Source: Colletes latitarsis
Taxonomy: Eukaryota; Arthropoda; Insecta; Hymenoptera; Colletidae
Assembly (NCBI RefSeq): GCF_051014445.1
Contig: NC_135146.1
Location: 372,001-436,000, forward strand
Direction of reading: 5' to 3'
Length of the DNA: 64,000 nt
The position numbers were made by a program, and so were the translations under genes. Shown piece after piece: positions 29,601-38,790 of the stretch. The notes under the pieces were generated by a model, which worked only from the letters and a program-made list of their open reading frames with translations, was not told where the DNA came from and ran no database searches. Numbering within the stretch: the first letter of the stretch is position 1; each line of letters begins with the position of its first letter.

Positions 29601-32600
29601 GACCTAACCCAGACCTAACCGGTGTTATCCTCTAAAATATTGATCGAAACCAGGTTTAATTGACTGCTTCAGTGTGTTACCACATTACTACGTGATTCAA
29701 AGACGGAAAATACCCAGGATCTGGCCAACAAGTATGCGAAGAAGGCAAAATCATGAGCCAGATGCGGGCATAACCCAGACCTAACCCAGACCTAACCGGT
29801 GTTATCCCCTGAAATATTGATCGAAACCAGGTTTAAGTGACTGCTTCAGTGTGTTACCACATTACTACATGATTCAAACACGAAAAAAACCCAGGGTCTG
29901 GGCAAGAAGTATGCGAAGAAGGCAAAATCATGAGCCAGATGCGGGCATAACCCAGACCTAACCCAGACCTAACCGGTGTTATCCTCTAAAATATTGATCG
30001 AAACCAGGTTTTATTGACTGCTTCAGTGTGTTACCACATTACTACGTGATCAAACACGGAAAAAACCCAGGATCTGGCCAATAAGTTTGCGATAAAGGTG
30101 AAAGTATAAGCCAGATGCGTGCATATCCCAGACCTAACCCACACCTAACCGGTGTTACCCTCTAAAATATTGATCGAAACCAGGTTTAATTGACAGCTTC
30201 AGTGTGTTAGCACATTACTACGTGATTCAAACACGAAAAAAACCCAGGATCTGGCCAACAAGTATGCGAAGAAGGCAAAATCATGAGCCAGATGCGGGCA
30301 TATCCCGGACCTAACCCAGACCTAACCGGTGTTATCCTCTAAAATATTGATCGAGACCAGATTTAATTGACTGCTTCAGTGTGTTACCACATTACTACGT
30401 GATTCAAACGCGAAAAAAACCCAGGATCTGGCCAACAAGTATGCGAAGAAGGCAAGATCATGAGCCAGATGCGGGCATATCCCGGACCTATCCCAGACCT
30501 AACCGGTGTTATCCTCTAAAATATTGATCGAAACCAGGTTTAATTGACAGCTTCAGTGTGTTACCACATTACTACGTGATTCAAACGCGAAAAAAACCCA
30601 GGATCTGGCCAACAAGTATGCGAAGAAGGCAAGATCATGAGCCAGATGCGGGCATATCCCGGACCTAACCCAGACCTAACCGGTGTTATTCTCTAAAATA
30701 TTGATTGAAACCAGGTTTTATTGACTGCTTCACTGTATTACCACATTACTACGTGATTCAAACACGAAAAAAACCCAGGATCTGGCCAACAAGTATGCGA
30801 AGAAGGCGAAAGTATAAGCCAGATGCGGGCATATCCCGGACCTATCCCAGACCTAACCGGTGTTATCCTCTAAAATATTGATCGAAACCAGGTTTAATTG
30901 ACTGCTTCAGTGTGTTACCACATTACTACGTGATTCAAACACGAAAAAACCCCAGGATCTGGCCAACAAGTATGCGAAGAAGGCAAAATCATGAGCCAGA
31001 TGCGGGCATAACCCAGACCTAACCCAGACCTAACCGGTGTTATCCTCTGAAATATTGATCGAAACCAGGTTTAATTGACTGCTTCAGTGTGTTACCACAT
31101 TACTACGTGATTCAAACACGAAAAAAACCCAGGATCTGGCCAACAAGTATGCGAAGAAGGCGAAAGTATAAGCCAGATGCGCGCATTTCCCAGACCTAAC
31201 CCAGACCTAACCGGCGTTATCCTCTAAAATATTGGTCGAAACCAGGTTTAATTGACTGCTTCAGTGTGTTACCACATTACTACGTGATTCAACCACGAAA
31301 AAAACCCAGGATCTGGCCAACAAGTATGCGAAGAAGGCAAAATCATGAGCCAGATGCGGGCATATCCCGGACCTATCCCAGACCTAACCGGTGTTATCCT
31401 CTAAAATATTGATCGAAACCAGGTTTAATTGACTGCTTCAGTGTGTTACCACATTACTACGTGATTCAAACACGAAAAAACCCCAGGATCTGGCCAACAA
31501 GTATGCGAAGAAGGCAAAATCATGAGCTAGATGCGGGCATAACCCAGACCTAACCCAGACCTAACCGGTGTTATCCTCTAAAATATTGATCGAGACCAGA
31601 TTTAATTGACTGCTTCAGTGTGTTACCACATTACTACGTGATTCAAACGCGAAAAAAACCCAGGATCTGGCCAACAAGTATGCGAAGAAGGCAAGATCAT
31701 GAGCCAGATGCGGGCATATCCCGGACCTAACCCAGACCTAACCGGTGTTATCCTCTAAAATATTGATCGAAACCAGGTTTAATTGACAGCTTCAGTGTGT
31801 TACCACATTACTACGTGATTCAAACACGAAAAAAACCCAGGATCTGGCCAACAAGTATGCGAAGAAGGCAAAATCATGAGCCAGATGCGGGCATATCCCG
31901 GACCTAACCCAGACCTAACCGGTGTTATTCTCTAAAATATTGATTGAAACCAGGTTTTATTGACTGCTTCACTGTATTACCACATTACTACGTGATTCAA
32001 ACACGAAAGAAACCCAGGATCTGGCCAACAAGTATGCGAAGAAGGCAAAATCATGAGCCAGATGCGGGCATATCCCGGACCTAACCCAGACCTAACCGGT
32101 GTTATTCTCTAAAATATTGATTGAAACCAGGTTTTATTGACTGCTTCAGTGTATTACCACATTACTACGTGATTCAAACACGAAAAAAACCCAGGATCTG
32201 GCCAACAAGTATGCGAAGAAGGCAAAATCATGAGCCAGATGCGGGCATAACCCAGACCTAACCCAGACCTAACCGGTGTTATCCTCTAAAATATTGATCG
32301 AAACCAGGTTTAATTGACAGCTTCAGTGTGTTACCACATTACTACGTGATTCAAACACGAAAAAAACCCAGGATCTGGCCAACAAGTATGCGAAGAAGGC
32401 AAAATCATGAGCCAGATGCGGGCATAACCCAGACCTAACCCAGACCTAACCGGTGATATCCTCTAAAATATTGATCGAAACCAGGTTTAATTGACAGCTT
32501 CAGTGTGTTACCACATTACTACGTGATTCAAACACGAAAAAAACCCAGGATCTGGCCAACAAGTATGCGAAGAAGGCAAAATCATGAGCCAGATGCGGGC

Positions 32601-33130
32601 ATATCCTGGACCTAACCCAGACCTAACCGGTGTTATCCTCTAAAATATTGATAGAAGCCAGGTTTAATTGACTGCTTCAGTGTGTTACCACTTTCCTACG
32701 TGATTCAAACACGAAAAAAACCCAGGATCTGGCCAACAAGTTTGCGAAAAAGGCGAAAGTATAAGCCAGATGCGCGCAAATCCCAGACCTAACCCAGACC
32801 TAACCGGTGTTATCCTCTAAAATATTGATCGAAACCAGGTTTAAGTGACTGCTTCAGTGTGTTACCACATTCCTACGTGATTCAAACACGAAAAAAACCC
32901 AGGATCTGGCCAAGAAGTATGCGAAGAAGGCAAAATCATGAGCCAGATGCGAGCATATCCCGGACCTAACCTAGACCTAACCGGTGTTATCCTCTAAAAT
33001 ATTGATCGAAACCAGGTTTAATTGACAGCTTCAGTGTGTTACCACATTACTACGTGATTCAAACACGGAAAAAACCCAGGATCTGGCCAACAAGTATGCG
33101 AAGAAGGCAAAATCATGAGCCAGATGCGGG

Positions 33131-33152
33131 CATAACCCAGACCTAACCGGTG
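33131..33152 (+). repeat. Shortened monomer with a single telomere-like unit (example)
   Basis: CATAACCCAGACCTAACC is followed directly by GGTGTTATC, so one 11-mer is missing and the monomer is about 166 bp. The same form occurs near 37755, 38981, 40915, 44804, 46553, 49195, 50069, 51119, 53053, 56933, 58689, 61330 and 63973. I noticed none before 33131. Confidence 0.8.
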
Positions 33153-33305
33153 TTATCCTCTGAAATATTGATCGAAACCAGGTTTAATTGACTGCTTCAG
33201 TGTGTTACCACATTACTACGTGATTCAAAGACGGAAAATACCCAGGATCTGGCCAACAAGTATGCGAAGAAGGCAAAATCATGAGCCAGATGCGGGCATA
33301 ACCCA

Positions 33306-33318
33306 GACCTAACCCAGA
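33306..33318 (+). repeat. Target site duplication, left copy
   Basis: The 13 bases GACCTAACCCAGA immediately before the retrotransposon recur immediately after its poly(A). The base before this copy is A, so the duplication may be 14 bp, with one base hidden in the poly(A). The duplicated bases are the telomere-like unit itself. As I recall, R1 elements make 14-bp duplications, which agrees. A much shorter duplication in a three-unit target cannot be excluded from this copy alone. Confidence 0.85.
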
Positions 33319-34148
33319 GCTGGGCGCTTCGGCGCCTGGACAAGGACGCCCTGATGGCAGCTGCCCTCGCTGCAACTTGGCCGCAGGGAGCGGCCGAGTT
33401 GCCGAGCATAGAGGAGGAGGTCGCCCGGCTCGGAGCATTGGTCGCGGGTATTTGCGACGCGGCGATGCCTCGGGTCGGGCGGGCTTCTCCTCGCCGGGCG
33501 GTGTACTGGTGGTCGGACGCGATCGCGGAGTTGCGAGTCGCGACTGTCCGCGCCCGACGCCAGTACACCCGCGCGCGCCGTCGTCAACGTACAGGCGACG
33601 GCGTGGCGCGAGCGAGGGCAGCTGATGACCTGTATGGAGCATACCGCGTGGCGCGGGTTGCTCTGCAGGTCGCCATCAAACGGGCCAAGACCCAGGCATG
33701 GAAGGAGCTCCTCCAGACCCTTGATGACGATCCATGGGGGCGCCCATATAAGGTGGTGCTGAATAAGCTCCGCCCGTGGGCGCCCCCCGTCACCGAGGGT
33801 CTTGACCCCCGGCTGCTGGAGGACGTGGTCAATACACTCTTCCCAATTGGGGAGAGGGGACCGCGTCCTCCGGCGGCGGCGGCTGTCCCAGTGGAGTGGA
33901 CGGCCGAGCTGGGGGTCACGCAGGAGGAGCTGGCAGCGGCCATCAGACGGCTCGGGGTTCGTAACACGGCCCCGGGTCCGGATGGTGTGCCCGGCCGGGT
34001 TTGGGTCTTGACCCAGGGCGTCCTTGGGGCCGACCTCAGGCGGTTGTTCGACCGCTGCCTGAGGGACGGGCGATTCCCCCCCAGTTGGAAGGTGGCGAGG
34101 ATGGTCCTCCTCCGGAAGGAGGGTCGGCCCGCGGAGTCTCCCTCCGCC
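33319..34148 (+). pseudogene. ORF2 fragment, N-terminal part: endonuclease-RT linker and start of reverse transcriptase
   Basis: The frame is open from the 5' junction and has no genuine start; the first ATG, at 33354, is internal. Numbered from that ATG, residues 1-100 form the basic linker that follows the endonuclease in R1-type proteins, with YWW at 51-53 and an arginine-rich stretch. The first reverse transcriptase motif, APGPDG, is at 206-211, and the PPSWK region follows near 243. The frame then fails: after ESPSA near 34148 it runs into unrelated residues and stops at 34227..34229. The homologous reading continues in another frame from 34147. Compared with the usual family pattern at this point about two to three residues are missing, consistent with an 8-nt deletion. 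The copy cannot make an intact enzyme without frameshifting. Confidence 0.85.
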
Positions 34149-34337
34149 CATTTGTCTCCTCGACGAGGTGGGCAAGCTCTTCGAGCGTGTGATTGCTGCC
34201 CGCCTCGTCGAGCACCTGTCGCGGGGTGATCCCGGTCTGGCCGACTGCCAGTTCGGTTTCCGGGGGGGCCGATCGACTATCGACGCGATAGGTCGTGTGA
34301 GGGCCCTCTCGGAGGCGGCCGTCTCCCGGGGAGGGGT

Positions 34338-34371
34338 GGCATTGGCAATATCCTTGGATATTGCCAATGCC
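34338..34371. repeat. Perfect 16-bp inverted repeat over RT motif A
   Basis: Arms at 34338..34353 and 34356..34371 are exact reverse complements separated by only TT. They encode the residues just before and across the LDIANA motif. It could fold as a very stable hairpin in the element RNA. It may equally be a chance result of codon choice. Confidence 0.8.
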
Positions 34372-35707
34372 TTTAACACCCTCCCCTGGGAAGAGATAAG
34401 GAGGGGGCTCGAATATCATCGAGTCCCCCCTTGTCTCAGGGCGGTCGTCGGGGATTATCTCCGCGGCAGGTGGATCGAGTATCCGGGCCGGGATGGTGAT
34501 ATGCGGAGGGAGGTGTACTGCGGTGTTCCGCAGGGGTCGGTCCTCGGGCCACTCCTGTGGAACATCGCGTACGACTCGGTGTTGCGGGCCGGCCTCCCCG
34601 ACAGCGTCAGCACGGTGTGTTATGCGGATGACACACTGGTGCTGGCCGTCGGGGCGCACTGGGGGAGGGCCATGCCTCGCGCGGAGGAGGGGTCGCAACG
34701 CGTCGTCGACCGGATCAGGGGGATGGGGATGACGGTGGCGGTCCATAAGACCGAGGTGATTGCGTTTCATTCACCTCGGCAGGATCCGCCACCCCCTCTG
34801 ATTCGGGTGGGTGGGGCTGACATCGAGGTGAAGCCCCAGATCAGGTATCTGGGGCTGATCCTCGATAGCCACTGGCGTTTCGAGAAGCATTTCCGCTGCC
34901 TGGTCCCCCGGTTGGAAAGGATGGTTGCGGCTCTGGGCCGGATCCTGCCCAACCTGGGGGGCCCGGCGGGCCGAGTTCGTCGCCTCTATGTGGCAATGGT
35001 CCAGTCGGTGGCCCTATACGGGGCCCCCGTCTGGGCGGACGACCTGGCTGCCTCCCGGCGCAGCATGACTATGCTGCGTCGGGTGCAGAGGCGCATGGCG
35101 CTCAGGGTCGTCCGCGGGTATCGGACCATGTCACATGAGGCGGCGACGGTTCTAGCGGGGATGCCGCCCATGGACCTGCTCGCGCGGTCGCACGCGGTGA
35201 TGTACCGGCACCGCGTCGACCGTCGCGCGGGGGTGGGGGCGGTCCCGGGCGGGCAGGAACCTGCTTGGGGCGATTTGAAGCGCCAGGCCCGGCAGTCCGT
35301 GTTGCTCGCGTGGCAGGAGCGGCTGGCTCTGCCAACCGCGGGGCACCGGACTGTCGGGGCTGTTCGGCCGCTCCTGAAGGAGTGGCTGGACAGAGGCCAT
35401 GGCAGCCTCACCTACCGGCTGGCACAGGTATTTTCCGGGCATGGCAGCTTCGGAAGATACCTGTGCCGGATAGGGAAGGAGCCGACGGCGCGTTGCTGCC
35501 ACTGCGACGCTGAGCAGGACACGGCGGATCATACCCTGGAGGTATGCCCCGCGTGGGAGGGGGAGCGCCGTGTCCTGGTCGGCGTTGTCGGGCGGGATGT
35601 CTCGCTGCCGGGCGTGGTGCGCGCCATGCTCGGCAGCGAGGAGAAGTGGAGGGCCGTGGCCTCCTTCTGCGAGAACGTAATGTTGCAGAAGGAGGCCGCG
35701 GGGAGGC

Positions 35708-35742
35708 AGCGCGAGCTTCAGCGGCGCGCTGAAGCTCGCGCT
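35708..35742 (+). other. 15-bp hairpin near the end of ORF2
   Basis: Arms 35708..35722 and 35728..35742 pair perfectly around the loop GGCGC. It lies in the part encoding the basic C-terminal tail, 67 bases before the stop codon. It may belong functionally with the hairpin chain of the 3' UTR. Confidence 0.8.
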
Positions 35743-35819
35743 CGTGCGGTGGCCCGAGGTCGTCGCCCGGTCGCGAGGCGTCGCGGGCGGCCGCCTCGGC
35801 GTGGCGGATGACCTAGGCT

Positions 35820-35850
35820 GGGAGGGGGGTCCTGAGGGGACCCCCCTCCC
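35820..35850 (+). other. 3' UTR hairpin 1 (13 bp)
   Basis: Arms 35820..35832 and 35838..35850 pair perfectly with loop TGAGG. It begins nine bases after the stop codon. A C-rich arm facing a G-rich arm makes it very stable. Confidence 0.85.
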
Positions 35851-35868
35851 ACTAGGCGGCGCCGGGTC

Positions 35869-35907
35869 GGACCGGTTGGGGGTAGGAGTGCCTCCCCCTA
35901 CCGGTCC
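35869..35907 (+). other. 3' UTR hairpin 2
   Basis: GGACCGGT at 35869..35876 pairs with ACCGGTCC at 35900..35907. The stem continues through a T-T mismatch into five G-C pairs, and further with a one-base bulge. Confidence 0.75.
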
Positions 35908-35923
35908 AACGCAAGGGGAGGCA

Positions 35924-35967
35924 CCCTCGGCGGTCTGGTGCGGCCATGAACGCCCGGCCGCCGAGGG
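35924..35967 (+). other. 3' UTR hairpin 3 (10 bp, long loop)
   Basis: CCCTCGGCGG at 35924..35933 pairs perfectly with CCGCCGAGGG at 35958..35967. The loop is 24 nt. Two more pairs are possible outside a one-base bulge. Confidence 0.65.
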
Positions 35968-35984
35968 GTGGAAACGGGGTCGCG

Positions 35985-36014
35985 GGCGGTTGCGAGTTGG
36001 GGCTCGCAGCCGCC
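35985..36014 (+). other. 3' UTR hairpin 4 (12 bp with one G-U)
   Basis: Arms 35985..35996 and 36003..36014 pair with a single G-U wobble and a 6-nt loop. The wobble keeps pairing in RNA but not in DNA, a mild hint of RNA-level selection. Confidence 0.75.
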
Positions 36015-36036
36015 ACTAAACGCGGCCCCGGGACGG

Positions 36037-36073
36037 ATAGCGGCGGGATGGAGTGGCCCCGTCCCGCCGCTAT
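36037..36073 (+). other. 3' UTR hairpin 5 (12 bp)
   Basis: ATAGCGGCGGGA at 36037..36048 pairs perfectly with 36062..36073 around a 13-nt loop. Confidence 0.8.
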
Positions 36074-36090
36074 AAGGCAGTGTGTCTACT

Positions 36091-36111
36091 GGGGGGACCG
36101 ATTGTCCCCCC
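36091..36111 (+). other. 3' UTR hairpin 6 (8 bp)
   Basis: GGGGGGAC at 36091..36098 pairs with GTCCCCCC at 36104..36111 around loop CGATT. Confidence 0.75.
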
Positions 36112-36120
36112 GGGGGATGG

Positions 36121-36132
36121 GCGCGAAAGCGC
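36121..36132 (+). other. 3' UTR GNRA-tetraloop hairpin (4 bp)
   Basis: GCGC, then GAAA, then GCGC forms a short stem closed by a GNRA-class tetraloop, a common docking or protein-binding loop in structured RNAs. The stem is short, so this is the weakest hairpin of the chain taken alone. Confidence 0.55.
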
Positions 36133-36143
36133 GGGCACGGGAA

Positions 36144-36181
36144 GGATACCGGAAGAATGCTTCGAGCGATTCCCGGTATCC
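36144..36181 (+). other. 3' UTR hairpin 7 (9 bp)
   Basis: GGATACCGG at 36144..36152 pairs perfectly with CCGGTATCC at 36173..36181. The 20-nt loop contains TTCGAGCGA. Confidence 0.7.
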
Positions 36182-36228
36182 TCCCAAAGCGTGCCGAAGG
36201 GTCACCGTGGGGTTTTTAGTGGGTAGGT

Positions 36229-36256
36229 CCCGCGCCTGTCGTTGTACGGGCGCGGG
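36229..36256 (+). other. 3' UTR hairpin 8 (11 bp with one G-U)
   Basis: Arms 36229..36239 and 36246..36256 pair with one G-U wobble around a 6-nt loop. Confidence 0.75.
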
Positions 36257-36269
36257 GAATCCCACACAC

Positions 36270-36301
36270 CCCTCCCACCTCTCCCCAAGGAGGTGGGAGG
36301 G
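36270..36301 (+). other. 3' UTR hairpin 9 (12 bp), closest to poly(A)
   Basis: Arms 36270..36281 and 36290..36301 pair perfectly around an 8-nt loop. It lies 26 nt before the poly(A), where reverse transcription would begin, so it is the best placed to position the enzyme. Confidence 0.8.
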
Positions 36302-36327
36302 AGTCTTTCGAAGATTTTCCCCACGAC

Positions 36328-36347
36328 AAAAAAAAAAAAAAAAAAAA
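36328..36347 (+). other. Poly(A) tail of the inserted element (20 A)
   Basis: Twenty uninterrupted adenines join the 3' UTR directly to the right target duplication. This marks the 3' end and fixes orientation. No canonical AATAAA is visible in the last 30 bases. An uninterrupted tail suggests a fairly recent insertion. Confidence 0.95.
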
Positions 36348-36360
36348 GACCTAACCCAGA
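36348..36360 (+). repeat. Target site duplication, right copy
   Basis: GACCTAACCCAGA is identical to 33306..33318. Joining 33318 to 36361 restores one ordinary monomer with two telomere-like units, which supports a 13-14 bp duplication over alternative readings. Confidence 0.85.
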
Positions 36361-37523
36361 CCTAACCGGTGTTATCCCCTGAAATATTGATCGAAACCAG
36401 GTTTAAGTGACTGCTTCAGTGTGTTACCACATTACTACGTGATTCAAACGCGAAAAAAACCCAGGATCTGGCCAACAAGTATGCGAAGAAGGCAAGATCA
36501 TGAGCCAGATGCGGGCATATCCCGGACCTAACCCAGACCTAACCGGTGTTATCCCCTGAAATATTGATCGAAACCAGGTTTAAGTGACTGCTTCAGTGTG
36601 TTACCACATTACTACGTGATTCAAACGCGAAAAAAACCCAGGATCTGGCCAACAAGTATGCGAAGAAGGCAAGATCATGAGCCAGATGCGGGCATATCCC
36701 GGACCTAACCCAGACCTAACCGGTGTTATCCTCTAAAATATTGATCGAAACCAGGTTTAATTGACAGCTTCAGTGTGTTACCACATTACTACGTGATTCA
36801 AACACGAAAAAAAACCAGGATCTGGCCAACAAGTATGCGAAGAAGGCAAAATCATGAGCCAGATGCGGGCATATCCCGGACCTAACCCAGACCTAACCGG
36901 TGTTATTCTCTAAAATATTGATTGAAACCAGGTTTTATTGACTGCTTCAGTGTATTACCACATAACTACGTGATTCAAACACGAAAAAAACCCAGGATCT
37001 GGCCAACAAGTATGCGAAGAAGGCAAAATCATGAGCCAGATGCGGGCATAACCCAGACCTAACCCAGACCTAACCGGTGTTATCCTCTAAAATATTGATC
37101 GAAACCAGGTTTAATTGACAGCTTCAGTGTGTTACCACATTACTACGTGATTCAAACACGAAAAAAACCCAGGATCTGGCCAACAAGTATGCGAAGAAGG
37201 CAAAATCATGAGCCAGATGCGGGCATATCCTGGACCTAACCCAGACCTAACCGGTGTTATCCTCTAAAATATTGATAGAAGCCAGGTTTAATTGACTGCT
37301 TCAGTGTGTTACCACTTTCCTACGTGATTCAAACACGAAAAAAACCCAGGATCTGGCCAACAAGTTTGCGAAAAAGGCGAAAGTATAAGCCAGATGCGCG
37401 CAAATCCCAGACCTAACCCAGACCTAACCGGTGTTATCCTCTAAAATATTGATCGAAACCAGGTTTTATTGACTGCTTCAGTGTGTTACCACATTACTAC
37501 GTGATCAAACACGGAAAAAACCC

Positions 37524-38790
37524 AGGATCTGGCCAACAAGTATGCGAAGAAGGCAAAATCATGAGCCAGATGCGGGCATAACCCAGACCTAACCTAGACC
37601 TAACCGGTGTTATCCTCTAAAATATTGATCGAAACCAGGTTTAATTGACAGCTTCAGTGTGTTACCACATTACTACGTGATTCAAACACGGAAAAAACCC
37701 AGGATCTGGCCAACAAGTATGCGAAGAAGGCAAAATCATGAGCTAGATGCGGGCATAACCCAGACCTAACCGGTGTTATCCTCTGAAATATTGATCGAAA
37801 CCAGGTTTAATTGACTGCTTCAGTGTGGTACCACATTACTGCGTTATTCAAACCCGAAAAGAACCCAGGATCTAGCCATCAAGTTTGCGAAAGGCGAAAG
37901 TATAAGCCAGATGCGCGCATATCTCAGACCTAACCCAGACCTAACCGGTGTTATCCTCTGAAATATTGATCGAAACCAGGTTTAATTGACTGCTTCAGTG
38001 TGTTACCACATTACTACGTGATTCAAACACGGAAAAAACCCAGGATCTGGCCAACAGGTATGCGAAGAAGGCAAAATCATGAGCCAGATGCGGGCATAAC
38101 CCAGACCTAACCCAGACCTAACCGGTGTTATCCTCTAAAATATTGATCGAAACCAGGTTTAATTGACTGCTTCAGTGTATTACCACATTACTACGTGATT
38201 CAAACACGAAAAAAACCCAGGATCTGGCCAACAAGTATGCGAAGAAGGCAAAATCATGAGCCAGATGCGAGCATATCCCAGACCTAACCCAGACCTAACC
38301 GGAGTTATCCTCTGAAATATTGATCGAAACCAGGTTTAATTGACTGCTTCAGTGTGTTGCCACATTACTACGTGATTCAAACACGGAAAAAACCCAGGAT
38401 CTGGCCAACAAGTATGCGAAGAAGGCAAAATCATGAGCCAGATGCGGGCATTTCCCAGACCTAACCCAGACCTAACCGGCGTTATCCTCTAAAATATTGG
38501 TCGAAACCAGGTTTAATTGACTGCTTCAGTGTGTTACCACATTACTACGTGATTCAACCACGAAAAAAACCCAGGATCTGGCCAACAAGTATGCGAAGAA
38601 GGCAAAATCATAAGCCAGATGCGGGCATATCCCGGACCTATCCCAGACCTAACCGGTGTTATCCTCTAAAATATTGATCGAAACCAGGTTTAATTGACTG
38701 CTTCAGTGTGTTACCACATTACTACGTGATTCAAACACGAAAAAACCCCAGGATCTGGCCAACAAGTATGCGAAGAAGGCAAAATCATGA
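37524..38790 (+). repeat. Seven-monomer tandem duplication, offset 1,226 bp, first copy
   Basis: Rare variants TAGACCTAAC (37595 and 38821) and CAGGTATGCG (38055 and 39281) recur exactly 1,226 bp apart. The copies differ by GAAATATTGATC against GAAATATTCATC. They overlap at the ends because the block is tandem. Confidence 0.75.

Larger units (their letters stand above)
1..33318 (+). repeat. Left satellite array, ~177-bp monomer (~188 copies)
   Basis: Head-to-tail array in one orientation. Monomer starts such as ATCTGGCCAACAAG fall at 1, 178 and 354, giving periods of 177 and 176 bp; the 176-bp form lacks one T in GTGATTCAAAC. Counting from ATCTGG, a monomer holds the ATCTGGCC block, a variable AAG-rich stretch, two copies of CCCAGACCTAA (56..66 and 67..77 in the first copy), ACCGGT, an A/T-rich part with AAATATT, then CTTCAGTGTG, ACATTACTACGTG and a short A tract before CCCAGG. 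Two main forms differ mostly in the first third: TATGCGAAGAAGGCAAAATC and TTTGCGAAAAAGGCGAAAG. Reading frames inside it are short and periodic, so it is non-coding. Subtelomeric location is inferred from the telomere-like units; a centromeric satellite is the alternative, since the monomer is also nucleosome-sized. Confidence 0.97.
34147..35811 (+). pseudogene. ORF2 fragment, C-terminal part: reverse transcriptase core and zinc knuckle
   Basis: This is the main catalytic part of the reverse transcriptase that would copy element RNA into DNA at a nicked target. Numbering here counts the GTG at 34168 as residue 1; it is an internal valine codon, not a start. Motif A has LDIANAF with aspartate 64. 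Motif B is GVPQGS at 119-124. The catalytic YADD is at 152-155. RYLG, starting at 226, is followed by the thumb region with YGAPVW at 284-289. A C-X2-C-X8-H-X4-C zinc knuckle uses C443, C446, H455 and C460, followed by PAW. The C-terminus is very basic. All visible catalytic residues are intact, and the frame stays open to TGA at 35809..35811. Only the upstream shift and truncation disable the gene. Confidence 0.9.
35812..36327 (+). other. Structured 3' UTR of the retrotransposon
   Basis: These 516 nt of GC-rich sequence lie between the ORF2 stop and the poly(A). Open frames here are by-products of high GC content and show no recognisable protein. At least ten consecutive short-range hairpins are visible, leaving little unpaired sequence. 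In non-LTR elements of this type the 3' UTR is often recognised by the element's own reverse transcriptase during target-primed reverse transcription. That role is known for relatives and only inferred here. Confidence 0.8.
33319..36347 (+). mobile_element. 5'-truncated non-LTR retrotransposon, R1-clade type, inserted in telomere-like motif
   Basis: This 3.0-kb block is far more GC-rich than the surrounding satellite. In order it holds part of ORF2 (reverse transcriptase and zinc knuckle, 33319..35811), a 516-nt structured 3' UTR (35812..36327) and 20 adenines (36328..36347). Identical 13-bp target duplications flank it. There are no long terminal repeats. The endonuclease and ORF1 are missing, so the copy is 5'-truncated, as is common after incomplete target-primed reverse transcription. 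Sense lies along the C-rich strand of the telomere motif, the same orientation I recall for TRAS in silkworm. Assignment to the R1 clade rests on the reverse transcriptase motifs, the WW-containing linker, the CCHC knuckle after the reverse transcriptase and the target. TRAS-like identity specifically is an inference. Confidence 0.93.

Noticed and set aside
1..33318. CRISPR-like array
   Set aside because: Copies are head-to-tail with no unique spacers, and the period is about 177 bp with variation spread over the whole unit.
34168..34170. Start codon for a separate 547-residue gene
   Set aside because: The codon is GTG (valine) in the middle of conserved reverse transcriptase sequence. Homology continues upstream across the frameshift.
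33309..34379. 356-residue antisense frame across the retrotransposon 5' part
   Set aside because: It is a by-product of high GC content opposite the reverse transcriptase frame. It has no recognisable domain and runs into the telomere-like flank.
34036..34770. 244-residue antisense frame over the RT core
   Set aside because: Proline- and arginine-rich translation opposite conserved catalytic motifs; a shadow frame.
35809..35822. Telomere-like GACCTAGGCTGGG just after the ORF2 stop
   Set aside because: It resembles the target motif only partly, and it overlaps the stop codon and the start of the first 3' UTR hairpin. Chance cannot be excluded.
35744..36365. Two overlapping + strand frames (91 and 139 residues) across the 3' UTR
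   Set aside because: They cover the hairpin chain and one runs through the poly(A) into satellite as a lysine run. No domain is visible, so they are GC-driven chance frames.
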